Positions 9,442 through 17,844 of a stretch of DNA of 64,000 nt are shown here, piece by piece. Made by a program: the position numbers and the translations under genes. The stretch lies in NCBI GenBank assembly GCA_018436705.1, contig JAHDLA010000015.1, positions 62,001-126,000 of the forward strand, in the 5' to 3' direction. Numbering within the stretch: the first letter of the stretch is position 1; each line of letters opens with the position of its first letter. Origin of the DNA: Sedimentibacter sp. (GTDB taxonomy: Bacteria > Bacillota > Clostridia > Tissierellales > Sedimentibacteraceae). The notes below the pieces were generated by a model that was not told the origin of the DNA, made no database searches, and saw nothing but the letters and a program-made list of their open reading frames with translations.

Positions 9442-10058
9442 TTTGTTGCCCCTTTCAGCTTGTATAGTGCAATTCTCGGCATAAAAAACTTTTCTTTAAT
9501 AATTTGTAAATCAGCTACGTGAAAGTACGGAGAAACAATTTCTCTGAATACTCTGTCAGAGGGATAATATGCATGGCCTGTAGTGAGCTTTACAAAAGAC
9601 AGCGCAAATTTATCATATACATTGTTACCGCTGGCAAATGCCATCAGCAATATACCGTCATTTTTCAGTAGCCTGTTTAATTCATGCAGTACTTTTTCAG
9701 GGCTTTTGTAATACGGAAAAGAATGAGAGCATATTATCACATCAAAGTTCCCTTTTAATTTGTCAAGTTCATCTGCATTCAACTGCATATGAACAGCACC
9801 CGGATTTCTGGATTTTGAAATATCCAGCATTTTTTCCGAGAAGTCAACTCCTGTTATTATGGGGCTGCTGAAAAATTCAGCCATTTCACTTATTAACTGG
9901 CCGGTGCCGCATCCAAGATCCAACACCTTTATATTATTTACATCCTTATTTTCGGACAGTGCATTCAATATATAGTTTCTTGTAGGCTTTAAGGAGTATT
10001 TTTGAACCCACAGCCTGTCGTACCGTGATGCCCAAAAATTCCATATGCTTGATTTCAT
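9438..10058 (-). CDS. SAM-dependent class I methyltransferase
   Basis: A 206-residue Rossmann methyltransferase of the Methyltransf_11/25 type. Motif I is VLDLGCGTGQL (residues ~45-55), motif II includes TGVDFSEKMLDISK, and the post-I acidic loop and a FDVIICSHSFPYY motif IV follow. The C-terminus is short and hydrophobic-basic, with no membrane anchor. It sits between two radical SAM genes and overlaps the downstream one by four bases. It most likely methylates an O or N atom of the pathway's intermediate, or a small-molecule carboxylate; this is inference from context. Confidence 0.85.
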   Translation of the reverse strand: MKSSIWNFWASRYDRLWVQKYSLKPTRNYILNALSENKDVNNIKVLDLGCGTGQLISEMAEFFSSPIITGVDFSEKMLDISKSRNPGAVHMQLNADELDKLKGNFDVIICSHSFPYYKSPEKVLHELNRLLKNDGILLMAFASGNNVYDKFALSFVKLTTGHAYYPSDRVFREIVSPYFHVADLQIIKEKFFMPRIALYKLKGATK

Positions 10059-10139
10059 AAATTCTCCTATTCTGTTTTTATCTTAAACATAGTATGTTTT
10101 TTTTAAAAGCGCGCGGAGGCGTTTAGTTTTATACAAAGA

Positions 10140-11420
10140 TTACTTTCCGGTCAAATATTTACGAATCCTGCCTGATTTCACAAGGCGCAGTTGTATCACG
10201 TAAAATATCAGAATATACATCCACTTGGGTAATGAAGTTTTCAGTACCGGATGAAGGAAATCAAATTTTCTCGGATCGTCGGTCAGAAGCTCATCCTTCA
10301 TGGATTCATAAAGAGCCGTACCTTTTAAAGGAGTCAGCATGGATACGGTATATACTTCAATCCCTGTTTTTTTAATAAATTTGTATAGGTTCGTAAAGTC
10401 TCTTATTTTGTAGTCCGGTCTGACCATGAAAAGTGCAGTCAAATCAATACGGTTTTTTTTAAGTAGAGATATGACTTTAGGATAATCAAGGGCGTTTGTA
10501 TTTTTTTCATAGTCATCAAGCTCATGGTTTGTAGTTGCTTCAAAGCCCACAATTGCTTCTACGAGACCCGCTGATCTTAGAAGAGAAAGCAGGTCGCTGT
10601 GCTTTAATATAAAATCCGCTCTTAAATATCCTATTATTTTAACTTTTAGGCGTTTTTTATTTATAATTTCAATAAATTGCAGCGCATCAGCTCTGCCGGA
10701 AAACAAAACATCATCAACAATCCAGAAATAATCAGCACTTATTTTTTCCATCTCGTCAGTCATGGCTTCATAATCAGCTGGAATATAGTTTCCGCCGTTC
10801 AGCAGTTTGCAACAGCAGTAAGAGCAACCATACGGGCAGCCGGTGCTTCCTTTGATTAATGCAACATTTCTTTTTTCCATATAATGAAGTTTATGAGAAA
10901 AACTGCGAAACAAGTTTCTGTCGGGAATCACATTTTCTCTTTCCACCAAAGTTTTTGGGGGAGATTTATGCCATTCTGAACCGGATGCTGTGCCTTTTCT
11001 GAAATCAATGCCGTCAATTCGAGTTTCTGTGCTGTGCTTGATGCTTTTAATTAATTCACTGAAGGCAGTCGTGCTTGTGGTGTGGCATACATAATCTATA
11101 AAGTCAGAATGAAAGTCATTTGGATTAACTTGTACATGAACTCCTCCCGCAATAATTTTAGCATGGGGAAATTTCTGCTTGTATGACTTCGCATCGGTTA
11201 AAATTTGGTTTTCAGCTACATTGTATCCGGTAAGAACAATGGCATCCGGTACGATATTTTGGGGTGGTTCCAAGTTGAACAAATTATCGATTATATAGCT
11301 TTCAACACCTATATTATTTAAAACAGATTTTAAACAGCAGAGTTCCAGCGGTTCCACAACCACAGGATCAAATGCTGTAAAAATTGTTTTGACTCTTACT
11401 TTCTTTAAAAATACAACCAT
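10140..11420 (-). CDS. Radical SAM protein with B12-binding-like N-domain (paralogue D)
   Basis: A 426-residue protein when started at the ATG at 11418-11420, which has AGGTG nine bases upstream; an in-frame GTG four codons earlier overlaps less well with a ribosome site. The N-domain (VEPLELCCLKSVL, AGGVHVQVNP) parallels paralogue C (CEPLELEYLV, TGGVHAEVV). The cluster motif is CPYGCSYCCC (C195, C199, C202 with extra C203 and C204). WIVDDVLFSGR and VGFEATT belong to the barrel, and LTPLKGTALYESM to the tail. It follows the upstream GNAT gene with almost no gap. Function beyond radical SAM chemistry is unknown. Confidence 0.86.
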   Translation of the reverse strand: MVVFLKKVRVKTIFTAFDPVVVEPLELCCLKSVLNNIGVESYIIDNLFNLEPPQNIVPDAIVLTGYNVAENQILTDAKSYKQKFPHAKIIAGGVHVQVNPNDFHSDFIDYVCHTTSTTAFSELIKSIKHSTETRIDGIDFRKGTASGSEWHKSPPKTLVERENVIPDRNLFRSFSHKLHYMEKRNVALIKGSTGCPYGCSYCCCKLLNGGNYIPADYEAMTDEMEKISADYFWIVDDVLFSGRADALQFIEIINKKRLKVKIIGYLRADFILKHSDLLSLLRSAGLVEAIVGFEATTNHELDDYEKNTNALDYPKVISLLKKNRIDLTALFMVRPDYKIRDFTNLYKFIKKTGIEVYTVSMLTPLKGTALYESMKDELLTDDPRKFDFLHPVLKTSLPKWMYILIFYVIQLRLVKSGRIRKYLTGK

Positions 11421-11421
11421 G

Positions 11422-12399
11422 TTATTTTTCACCTATGTCTTTAAACACATGATGCTTTACAGGATATGGCCTGTATGAAAACAAAGGCAGCAACATACTG
11501 ATAAAAGAATTTATCAAGGGGTTGCTGTGGTGGGCAGTCATGTATTTGTATTTTTCCCTGCATCCTATTTTTAATTTACTTTCCTCCGCCGTCTGTCCAA
11601 ATTCAATTTCTTCAACACGTTTTTCAATTCCGGTTTCGACTATTTTTAAAAGCATGTTGTAGTATATGTCGTAAGCGGGTATATCTTCTTTTTTGAATCC
11701 GCCGAATAAAAAGTAAAGCTTGTTTTTTATTGTCTTCAGCTGGATGAAACCTACAACATTATGAGTTTCACTGTCAGAAAATTCAAAAAGTTCGGCATCA
11801 TACTCCTGAAAAAACTCAATAGGGAGAGTTTCAAGAGGGTTTTCCGTCCTGTTCATGATACTTAGATACAGGTCGTAATGCACCTTGTTAAAATCGTGCC
11901 TGCTCAGTGTTTTGATCACAAGCTTTTCTCTTTTTCTTAAAGCTTTGTTAATCCGCCTTCTATAAGGGCTTCTCAAGGAGTTCAGATATTGGTTGAAATC
12001 TTCAAACCTATTTTCGAACACGAATGTAGACAAGGTTTTTCCGCCTCCCTTAAAGGGGTGGTCGCTGTTTAGTAAAATCTTCAATCCCTTACGCTGTTTT
12101 ATATTTTTTTCGATTTCCATATAGTTGCCGAAAAAACCGCTCAAGCACACAGAAACAGGAAGTCCTATTATTTGAACATGTACATTTAAGGGAAGAATTC
12201 TGCGGAAGTTAAATAAATTAAGAGACAAGTGGTAGGAAATAATTACGCTGCCATTTGATACTTCATATTCCTGACCGCAGGGATTTAATTTTTCAAGCAA
12301 AGTCAAAAGAGGCAGCAGATTTGTCAGAGTTTCATAACAGGGTAAATTTAATTTATTTATTTCTTTATCTAAGCTGATTGTTGATTTGTGTCTGCTCAT
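11422..12399 (-). CDS. GNAT-fold acyltransferase, BioF2/FemAB-like
   Basis: A 325-residue protein. The ATG at 12397-12399 has AAGGAG five bases upstream and overlaps the preceding gene's TGA (ATGA), so this start is preferred over longer readings. The central part (YLNSLRSPYRRRINKALRKR) has the basic helix typical of the BioF2-like Acetyltransf_6 family, and the C-terminal half carries VGFIQLKTIKNKLYFLFGG and EIEFGQTAEESKLKIG, the GNAT core and a conserved polar patch. Such proteins transfer acyl or aminoacyl groups in cell-wall, lipid or natural-product pathways. Context with a second GNAT protein and radical SAM enzymes points to a shared pathway; donor and acceptor unknown. Confidence 0.75.
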   Translation of the reverse strand: MSRHKSTISLDKEINKLNLPCYETLTNLLPLLTLLEKLNPCGQEYEVSNGSVIISYHLSLNLFNFRRILPLNVHVQIIGLPVSVCLSGFFGNYMEIEKNIKQRKGLKILLNSDHPFKGGGKTLSTFVFENRFEDFNQYLNSLRSPYRRRINKALRKREKLVIKTLSRHDFNKVHYDLYLSIMNRTENPLETLPIEFFQEYDAELFEFSDSETHNVVGFIQLKTIKNKLYFLFGGFKKEDIPAYDIYYNMLLKIVETGIEKRVEEIEFGQTAEESKLKIGCREKYKYMTAHHSNPLINSFISMLLPLFSYRPYPVKHHVFKDIGEK

Positions 12400-13472
12400 G
12401 ACAACTCCTTGATATATGCTCTGTAGCGTTTTGACTCGCAGTCCGCCCACTTTACTCCAAAGTTTTTTGATTTGAAATTATCTGATAATATCCATCCGGA
12501 TTCCATATAGTCATACCTGCCCTTTATGCATTCAAAGCAATAATCGAACAACGCAAGTATGGCTCCTCGATTTCTTTCCGAAGGAATCACTCCCATTTCG
12601 ACTATTTTAAATGTGTTTATATGCTTCTCGAACATAATATTTTTCATTACCGTCCTTAGTCCCACTGCTTCACCATTGCTCATCAGTTGGCTGAAGTCTG
12701 GATACCAGAGCATAAAACCAACAGGAACACCATTCTTCTCTACGAAAAGCAGATTTTCCGGTTTCATGAGGTGCTTCATATCCTTAAACAATTCATAATC
12801 TTCTTCCTGCTCTCTTGGGTAGTAAAATAAATGCTCGCTGAATGCCTTATTATTTACATCAGTGTATATTCTGCAGTCTCTTTTAAAATTGTTAAAATCC
12901 GCCACTCTTACAGAGTATCTTTTTTTAAGTCTTGCGCTTATATCGCTGCTCATCATGCTGTCAATCGATCTCATATCTTTTTTATAGCTTACCATTTCAA
13001 TTGTATTAAATCCTGTGTTTGTAAAAAAATCGTGATAAAAGGAAGGATTATGAGACATTCCGAAGCTCTGCGGTTTATCATAGCCGCTTGCCAGAAATCC
13101 TAAGCCGTAATTTACATGAATATTTAAAGAGGCGGTGATTTTAGATGCATTTTTTTCTTTAGCCAGCTGCGTAGCCCTGTTTAAAATCAGTTTAAATGCT
13201 TCCATATTCAATTTGGATGCCTCAAAAAAACCGATTTGCACACAGTCAGGCATTCTGTGGGCACATGCAAGCAGGCTTATCATAACTATTTCGTTATTTT
13301 CAACTACCATAAGAGGTTCCAGATATACCGAACTGCAAAGCTGAGAGTTTCCATACAGAAGCCCTCTAAGTACCCCCGACATTGTGTCGTGTTTTAAGGG
13401 ATTTGAATATTGTTTTTTATAGAAATTCAAAAAAAATTTTCTGTTTTTTTCGTCAATATTAACAAGTTTCAT
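12396..13472 (-). CDS. GNAT-family acyltransferase (YghO-like)
   Basis: A 358-residue protein and first gene of the minus-strand operon. The start at 13470-13472 is chosen because TGGAG lies six bases upstream. The N-terminal half carries SLNIHVNYGLGFLASGYDKP and a following SHNPSFYHDFF pattern; this looks like the YghO-type group, in which a Gly-Phe plus HNPxYY block precedes the GNAT core. The C-terminal half has FVEKNGVPVGFMLWYPDF and EMGVIPSERNRGAILALF, the acyl-CoA-binding part (normally Q/RxxGxG/A). It probably acylates or transfers an acyl group from CoA or ACP. The substrate is unknown. Confidence 0.72.
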   Translation of the reverse strand: MKLVNIDEKNRKFFLNFYKKQYSNPLKHDTMSGVLRGLLYGNSQLCSSVYLEPLMVVENNEIVMISLLACAHRMPDCVQIGFFEASKLNMEAFKLILNRATQLAKEKNASKITASLNIHVNYGLGFLASGYDKPQSFGMSHNPSFYHDFFTNTGFNTIEMVSYKKDMRSIDSMMSSDISARLKKRYSVRVADFNNFKRDCRIYTDVNNKAFSEHLFYYPREQEEDYELFKDMKHLMKPENLLFVEKNGVPVGFMLWYPDFSQLMSNGEAVGLRTVMKNIMFEKHINTFKIVEMGVIPSERNRGAILALFDYCFECIKGRYDYMESGWILSDNFKSKNFGVKWADCESKRYRAYIKELS

Positions 13473-13791
13473 ATAAGTCTCCATAGTGTAATATCCCATT
13501 ATAGTATAAGTGCAAGCCAATTATCGGCTTGCTTCACACCAGTATAAAAGCATCAAATCAGATAAAAATGTTGAGGATTTATTTCATATATTATATTGAT
13601 TATATCACAGCGGTTAATCTATAACAACTGTTAAGGAAATCGGTATTAACAGGGAGAGAATGGCGCAATTTACCGTTACAAGTTTAGATAAAGCGGAGAA
13701 ATTAATTGAAGGCATTTGTTTTCAGGCTCGGGCTGAATATTAAAAGGTTTAGTGCTTAGAATAAATATATAATTTTCAATCGGAGAGATGC
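13473..13791. other. Divergent intergenic region with inverted repeat
   Basis: This 319-base gap separates the radical SAM operon (minus) from the channel gene (plus). It holds a seven-pair inverted repeat, GCAAGCC (13512-13518) and GGCTTGC (13526-13532), about 40 bases ahead of the first GNAT start, which would form a hairpin in that mRNA leader or act as an operator. No clear -35/-10 pair with good spacing and no small ORF was found. Confidence 0.5.
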
Positions 13792-14631
13792 ATGAATTTA
13801 AAATATCCAAAAAAATCAGGACTTAGATGGTCTAGTAAAATAAGGAACAAGCATTTTGGGCTTGTGTTTATGGAATTGTTTCTTTATTACCTTGCGGTAA
13901 ATTTAGTGTTTTCAGCAGCATATTTTGCATTTGGAGCATTAAAAAATGCGGCGAGTTTTATAGATTATGTGTATTTTTCTTTTGTAACCTCTCTGTCCAT
14001 AGGTTATGGAGATGTGGTTCCTCTAAACACAGCAGGCAAGCTGCTTGTAATAATTCAATCTTCTATAACGGCCGTGTACTTTGCTTTGATGGTTTCCGTG
14101 CTGTCGGTAAAGATGTTTTATCCAAGAGATCTTGTGAAATTTTCTAAAAAGATAATATATAACCCGAGCACGGATATGCTGATAATCAGGGTTATAAATA
14201 CAAGCAGGGAAGCCCTTGTAAATCCCGATATAAGAATCAGCATCACGGAGCATAATACGGGATGTAATAGTGCCGGCATGTTTGATATTCCCATAGATTA
14301 CAGGCTTACATATTTGGGAAAATACGATTTTTCATACACATTTAAAAACAGCCACAAGAATTTAAATGTTATGAATGAGGCAGAGCTTGCCAAAAAATAT
14401 AACAAGCATTCAAATACTGTAAAGAGCAGATTCAGAATAAATATATCGTTGACAGGAAGCTATGGATTCAGTCAAACTGCAATTTATAAAAAATATTATG
14501 CCGATGACTTACATGTAGGAAAAGCCTTTAAGCCAATTACGTACAACAAAGAGTTTTGCGGTATAAAGGGGAATGTCAGATACAATAAATCAAAAGATTT
14601 TTGGACTGATTTTGAAGAAACGGAAGATTAA
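13792..14631 (+). CDS. Two-helix potassium channel with beta-rich cytosolic domain (KirBac-like)
   Basis: A 279-residue protein with a helix at about residues 25-47, a pore loop with the selectivity filter TSLSIGYGDVVP (GYGD 71-74), and a second helix around 85-105. This is the minimal KcsA/Kir pore that assembles as a tetramer. The C-terminal ~165 residues begin FSKKIIYNPSTDMLIIRVINTSRE, which resembles the opening of the immunoglobulin-like cytosolic domain of KirBac channels (FS..., L-x-x-R-x-x-N), rather than an RCK/TrkA-N domain. The start follows CGGAGAG. It stands alone. Pore function is well supported; the KirBac relation is inference. Confidence 0.8.
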   Translation: MNLKYPKKSGLRWSSKIRNKHFGLVFMELFLYYLAVNLVFSAAYFAFGALKNAASFIDYVYFSFVTSLSIGYGDVVPLNTAGKLLVIIQSSITAVYFALMVSVLSVKMFYPRDLVKFSKKIIYNPSTDMLIIRVINTSREALVNPDIRISITEHNTGCNSAGMFDIPIDYRLTYLGKYDFSYTFKNSHKNLNVMNEAELAKKYNKHSNTVKSRFRINISLTGSYGFSQTAIYKKYYADDLHVGKAFKPITYNKEFCGIKGNVRYNKSKDFWTDFEETED

Positions 14632-14721
14632 ATAAAAATTGGGAAATATATAATATTTTTTTGTTTATTGAAAATATTTTGGGTATAAGAACTATATAAT
14701 AATTAAAAAGGGAGTGATGCT

Positions 14722-15723
14722 ATGAAAGCAATGGTAATAAACAAATTTGGCGGACCCAAAGTTTTTGAGCTTATGGACATTCCAAAGCCGGAGGTAAGAC
14801 CGGGATATATTCTGGTCAAAATAGCGGCTAGCAGCCTTAATCCATTTGAGATTAAACTAAGATCCGGATTATTGCCTGAGATTACGCCGCCGTTTCCTGC
14901 CGTGCTGAATTCTGATTTTTCAGGAGTTGTTGAGAAGGTTGGGGAAAACGTTGAAGTACTGAAACCCGGTGATGAGGTTTTTGGGTTTGTGGGTGGATTG
15001 CTGGACGAGTGCGGAGCACTTGCAGAATATGCCTTAGTTGATGAAGAGCTTCTGTGTCTGAAGCCGGCTAATATTGATTTTAAAACGGCTGCGCTGTATC
15101 CCTTAGTTGGTATCTCTGCATACAGAGCCATTATGGAAAACTCACATATTAAAGCCGGCGACAAAGTGCTGATTCACGGAGCTGCCGGAGGTGTGGGACA
15201 TATTGCGCTGCAATTTGCAAAATTGTTAAAAGCTGATGTTTATGCAACGGTATCAAACGATGAAAAAGCAGAAATAGCAGAACACCTGGGAGCGAATCAC
15301 GTAATTAACTACAGGACTACCGATGTAGATGATTATGTAAATATGTACACTGAAGGAAAAGGTTTTGACGTTGTATTTGATACGATCGGTACCACAAACT
15401 TGATAAATAGTTTTAAAGCTGTAAAAACAGAAGGGCTTGTGCTTACAACAAATTCAAGGGTTGAACTTGACATGACACTCCTTCATCATAAGTCTATTTC
15501 ATTCAAAACTATATACATGGTGCTGCCGATTCTGACAAATACAAACCGCAATGAAATGGGAAATATACTGTATGAAATTAAAAAGCTTATAGAGGCTGGT
15601 AATTTAACTATATACAGGGACAAAAACGAATTTAAGTTTTCTGAAATTACAAAAGCACATGAATATTATGAAGAAGGGAATACCACCGCTAAAATTTCTC
15701 TGGTAAATGACCTTAAAACGTAA
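14722..15723 (+). CDS. Zinc-independent MDR-family NAD(P)H oxidoreductase (quinone oxidoreductase-like)
   Basis: A 333-residue medium-chain dehydrogenase/reductase. The N-terminal GroES-like domain begins MKAMVINKFGGP and contains ASSLNPFEIKLRSG, and the coenzyme domain has HGAAGGVGHIALQFAK (the AxxGxxG NADP loop) near residues 150-165. The cysteines that bind catalytic and structural zinc in alcohol dehydrogenases are absent, as in the quinone oxidoreductase (zeta-crystallin) group. It likely reduces a quinone, enone or similar carbonyl with NADPH. AAAGGGAGTGATGCT precedes the ATG. It is monocistronic, ending at a hairpin. Confidence 0.85.
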   Translation: MKAMVINKFGGPKVFELMDIPKPEVRPGYILVKIAASSLNPFEIKLRSGLLPEITPPFPAVLNSDFSGVVEKVGENVEVLKPGDEVFGFVGGLLDECGALAEYALVDEELLCLKPANIDFKTAALYPLVGISAYRAIMENSHIKAGDKVLIHGAAGGVGHIALQFAKLLKADVYATVSNDEKAEIAEHLGANHVINYRTTDVDDYVNMYTEGKGFDVVFDTIGTTNLINSFKAVKTEGLVLTTNSRVELDMTLLHHKSISFKTIYMVLPILTNTNRNEMGNILYEIKKLIEAGNLTIYRDKNEFKFSEITKAHEYYEEGNTTAKISLVNDLKT

Positions 15724-15750
15724 GGGCGCTTTGTTTAACGTAAAAAAATC

Positions 15751-15780
15751 AAAGGCTGTTTCCGTCCAGGTGCAGCCTTT
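15751..15780 (-). terminator. Bidirectional terminator between MDR gene and pst operon
   Basis: AAAGGCTG and CAGCCTTT form an eight-pair stem with a 14-base loop. Read on the minus strand it is followed by GATTTTTTT, a strong U-tract ending the pst/HAD operon; on the plus strand it probably ends the oxidoreductase transcript. Confidence 0.75.
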
Positions 15781-15785
15781 GTATA

Positions 15786-16256
15786 TTATCCCCTCAATGT
15801 GGCAATGAGAGCAGTTGTATTCAATAACAGGTCTATCCCGTCTTCAATTGATTTAACCAGGATATCAGCTTCGGTAAGCAACTTTGCACACATACCTTCT
15901 GATTCAAGAACAGCAATTGCAAGAGAAGATTTTTTAAACATTTTTATATCGTTGTTGCCGTTGCCGAAGCATACAGTTTTGTCTTTTCCTAATTCTTCAA
16001 CTATCTCAGCTTTAAAGTCCCCGCAGTTGTTTTTAGGAAAAGTCTTTAAAGTTAAACCGAGATCCCTGCATTCTTCGGAAGCCGATCCGTATGTGTCGGC
16101 AGTAAGCACATATACATTTGCCGAGCTGCACAGTTTGGATATTTTTTCTTTTGTCTTATCAGTAATTTTTCCGTTTGCAGCAATTGTTCCGTTGTAGTCA
16201 AACACAATATTTTCTATTGAATAAGATTTCACGCCCGGTACTGTTATTTCTATCAT
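15786..16256 (-). CDS. Small HAD-superfamily phosphatase (soluble P-type ATPase-like)
   Basis: A 156-residue HAD hydrolase without a cap domain. Motif I is VFDYNGTIA (nucleophile Asp 20, with the second Asp of DxD replaced by Asn), motif II includes LTAD, and motif IV is FGNGNNDIKMF. The sequence resembles the soluble proteins annotated as P-type ATPase-like HADs. It is the last gene of the pst operon, 13 bases after pstB, with AGAGAGG before its ATG, so a role in phosphate release linked to phosphate uptake is likely by context. The Asn in DxxxG(T) is shared with ATPase-like HADs (DYNGT) and may reduce turnover; the substrate is unknown. Confidence 0.8.
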   Translation of the reverse strand: MIEITVPGVKSYSIENIVFDYNGTIAANGKITDKTKEKISKLCSSANVYVLTADTYGSASEECRDLGLTLKTFPKNNCGDFKAEIVEELGKDKTVCFGNGNNDIKMFKKSSLAIAVLESEGMCAKLLTEADILVKSIEDGIDLLLNTTALIATLRG

Positions 16257-16269
16257 AGATTTACCTCTC

Positions 16270-17019
16270 TTAGTTATTCATGTATATTATATATTCTTGA
16301 GTGCGTAAATCAACAGGATTATTAAAAATTTTACTTGGAGTTCCTGTTTCAATTACGCTTCCTTCTTCCATAAATACGACGTTGTCGGCGATTCGCTTTG
16401 CTTGAGCTAGGTTGTGGGTAACAATTACAATAGTATATTCCTTTTTTAGTTCCATAAGCATTTTTTCAATATGTGCCGTGTTTTTTATATCTAATGCCGA
16501 GCATGGTTCGTCAAGCAAAATTATTTCCGGGTTTACGGTGAGACATCTTGCTATTACAAGCCGCTGTTGCTGCCCTCCGGATAATTTTGACGCCTGCATA
16601 TTTAAATCATTCTTTACCTCATCATATAATCCGGATTTTTTTAAGTTGCTTATTACAATTTCATTTAGTCTGTCCTTGTTTTTTTCTCCGTAGTATATGG
16701 GAGCATAAGTCATATTTTTATAAATAGAAAACGGAAACACAACAGGAGTCTGAAATACCATGCCTATGGTGTTTCTGATAGTCTGCAGAGGCATGCTCAA
16801 TATATTCTGTCCGTTAAGATATATGCTGCCTTCAATTTTCCCTCCGTACTCTTCGACTGTTCTGTTCAAAGATTTTAAAAATGTTGATTTTCCGCAGCCG
16901 GACGGGCCGATTATTGCTGTTATTTTATTTTTTTCAATACAAATGTCAATATTTTTTAAAATGTTTTTCTTTCCGTAGCTTACACACATATTTTCGGTTT
17001 TTAAAATTATTTCATTCAT
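16270..17019 (-). CDS. pstB: Phosphate ABC transporter ATPase PstB
   Basis: A 249-residue ATPase energising phosphate import. Walker A is IGPSGCGKST (residues ~38-47), the signature is KLSGGQQQRL, Walker B is ILLDEPCSALD and the switch histidine is VIVTHN. The Q-loop is GMVFQTPVVFPFSIYKN, close to the phosphate family. It directly follows pstA (stop and start adjoin) in the order pstS-C-A-B on the minus strand. phoU, common at the end of this operon, is absent and replaced by a HAD phosphatase gene. Confidence 0.92.
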   Translation of the reverse strand: MNEIILKTENMCVSYGKKNILKNIDICIEKNKITAIIGPSGCGKSTFLKSLNRTVEEYGGKIEGSIYLNGQNILSMPLQTIRNTIGMVFQTPVVFPFSIYKNMTYAPIYYGEKNKDRLNEIVISNLKKSGLYDEVKNDLNMQASKLSGGQQQRLVIARCLTVNPEIILLDEPCSALDIKNTAHIEKMLMELKKEYTIVIVTHNLAQAKRIADNVVFMEEGSVIETGTPSKIFNNPVDLRTQEYIIYMNN

Positions 17020-17844
17020 TTACATATCCTCTAAATTGCCGATAAAGTGGCAGATTAAATTTATAAGCAGCACAATCACAATTAACACAAAAGCAGTTCC
17101 GTAAGCCATTTCAGCAGACAGTCCTTCGTTTACCAAAATGTAGAGATGATAGGGGAGTGACATAAATGGATCGGTGAGCCTTGAAGGTACACCTGACATT
17201 ATTACAGCTCCGGTAAACATGACCGGTGCAGTAGCTCCCATTGCAAATACTGTGCCCAGTCCAAGGGAGGTCATAATGTACTTAAACGCATTGGGGATAA
17301 CAAGTCTTACTATTGTATAGCCCTTTGGTATGCCAAGACTGAGAGAGCCTATGAACTGATCCTTTGATGTTTCTTCCAATGCTTTTTTGATTCTGATAGT
17401 AATAAAAGGAATTATCATGATAGTAAGAGTGATTGATGCGCTTAGAAGGCTTTTATTTATGCCTAAACCTACTATTAAAAAAGAATACCCGAACAACCCC
17501 ACAACAACAGAAGGAATTCCTGCAAGGCATTGCAATGATTGTAAAACATAGCTTTTAATCGTTTCATTCTCACAGTAAAAAACTAAGTAAACTGCAGTGC
17601 AGAGCCCTAATATACCTCCGAGAAGCCCGGATAGTATTCCTGAAAACAGCGAACCAGCAATTGCAGGGAAAATTCCTCCTTCGGTTCCCAAGGGTATTCC
17701 TTTAGGAGAGCCGAAAATAAATTCCCATGTAATGACGCCGAAACCTTTATATAGTAAATAGAGAAAAACTCCTATTGTTATAAGAATTATTGCAGCACCC
17801 GACAGCAGTACCCAGATTTTAAACATACAGTCCTTTAATTTCAT
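17020..17844 (-). CDS. pstA: Phosphate ABC transporter permease PstA
   Basis: A 274-residue permease with about six membrane segments and the EAA-type loop LSLGIPKGYTIVRLVIPNAF facing the ATPase. It starts with IWVLLSGAAIILITIGVFLYLL, has the AVYLVFYC segment and ends VLLINLICHFIGN. It overlaps pstC by four bases (ATGA), so translation is coupled. It pairs with PstC to form the channel for phosphate import. Confidence 0.9.
   Translation of the reverse strand: MKLKDCMFKIWVLLSGAAIILITIGVFLYLLYKGFGVITWEFIFGSPKGIPLGTEGGIFPAIAGSLFSGILSGLLGGILGLCTAVYLVFYCENETIKSYVLQSLQCLAGIPSVVVGLFGYSFLIVGLGINKSLLSASITLTIMIIPFITIRIKKALEETSKDQFIGSLSLGIPKGYTIVRLVIPNAFKYIMTSLGLGTVFAMGATAPVMFTGAVIMSGVPSRLTDPFMSLPYHLYILVNEGLSAEMAYGTAFVLIVIVLLINLICHFIGNLEDM

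Noticed and set aside
14661..14700. Promoter of the MDR oxidoreductase gene
   Set aside because: TTGTTT-N17-TATAAG and TTGAAA-N21-TATAAT are both possible; neither is strong enough to list.
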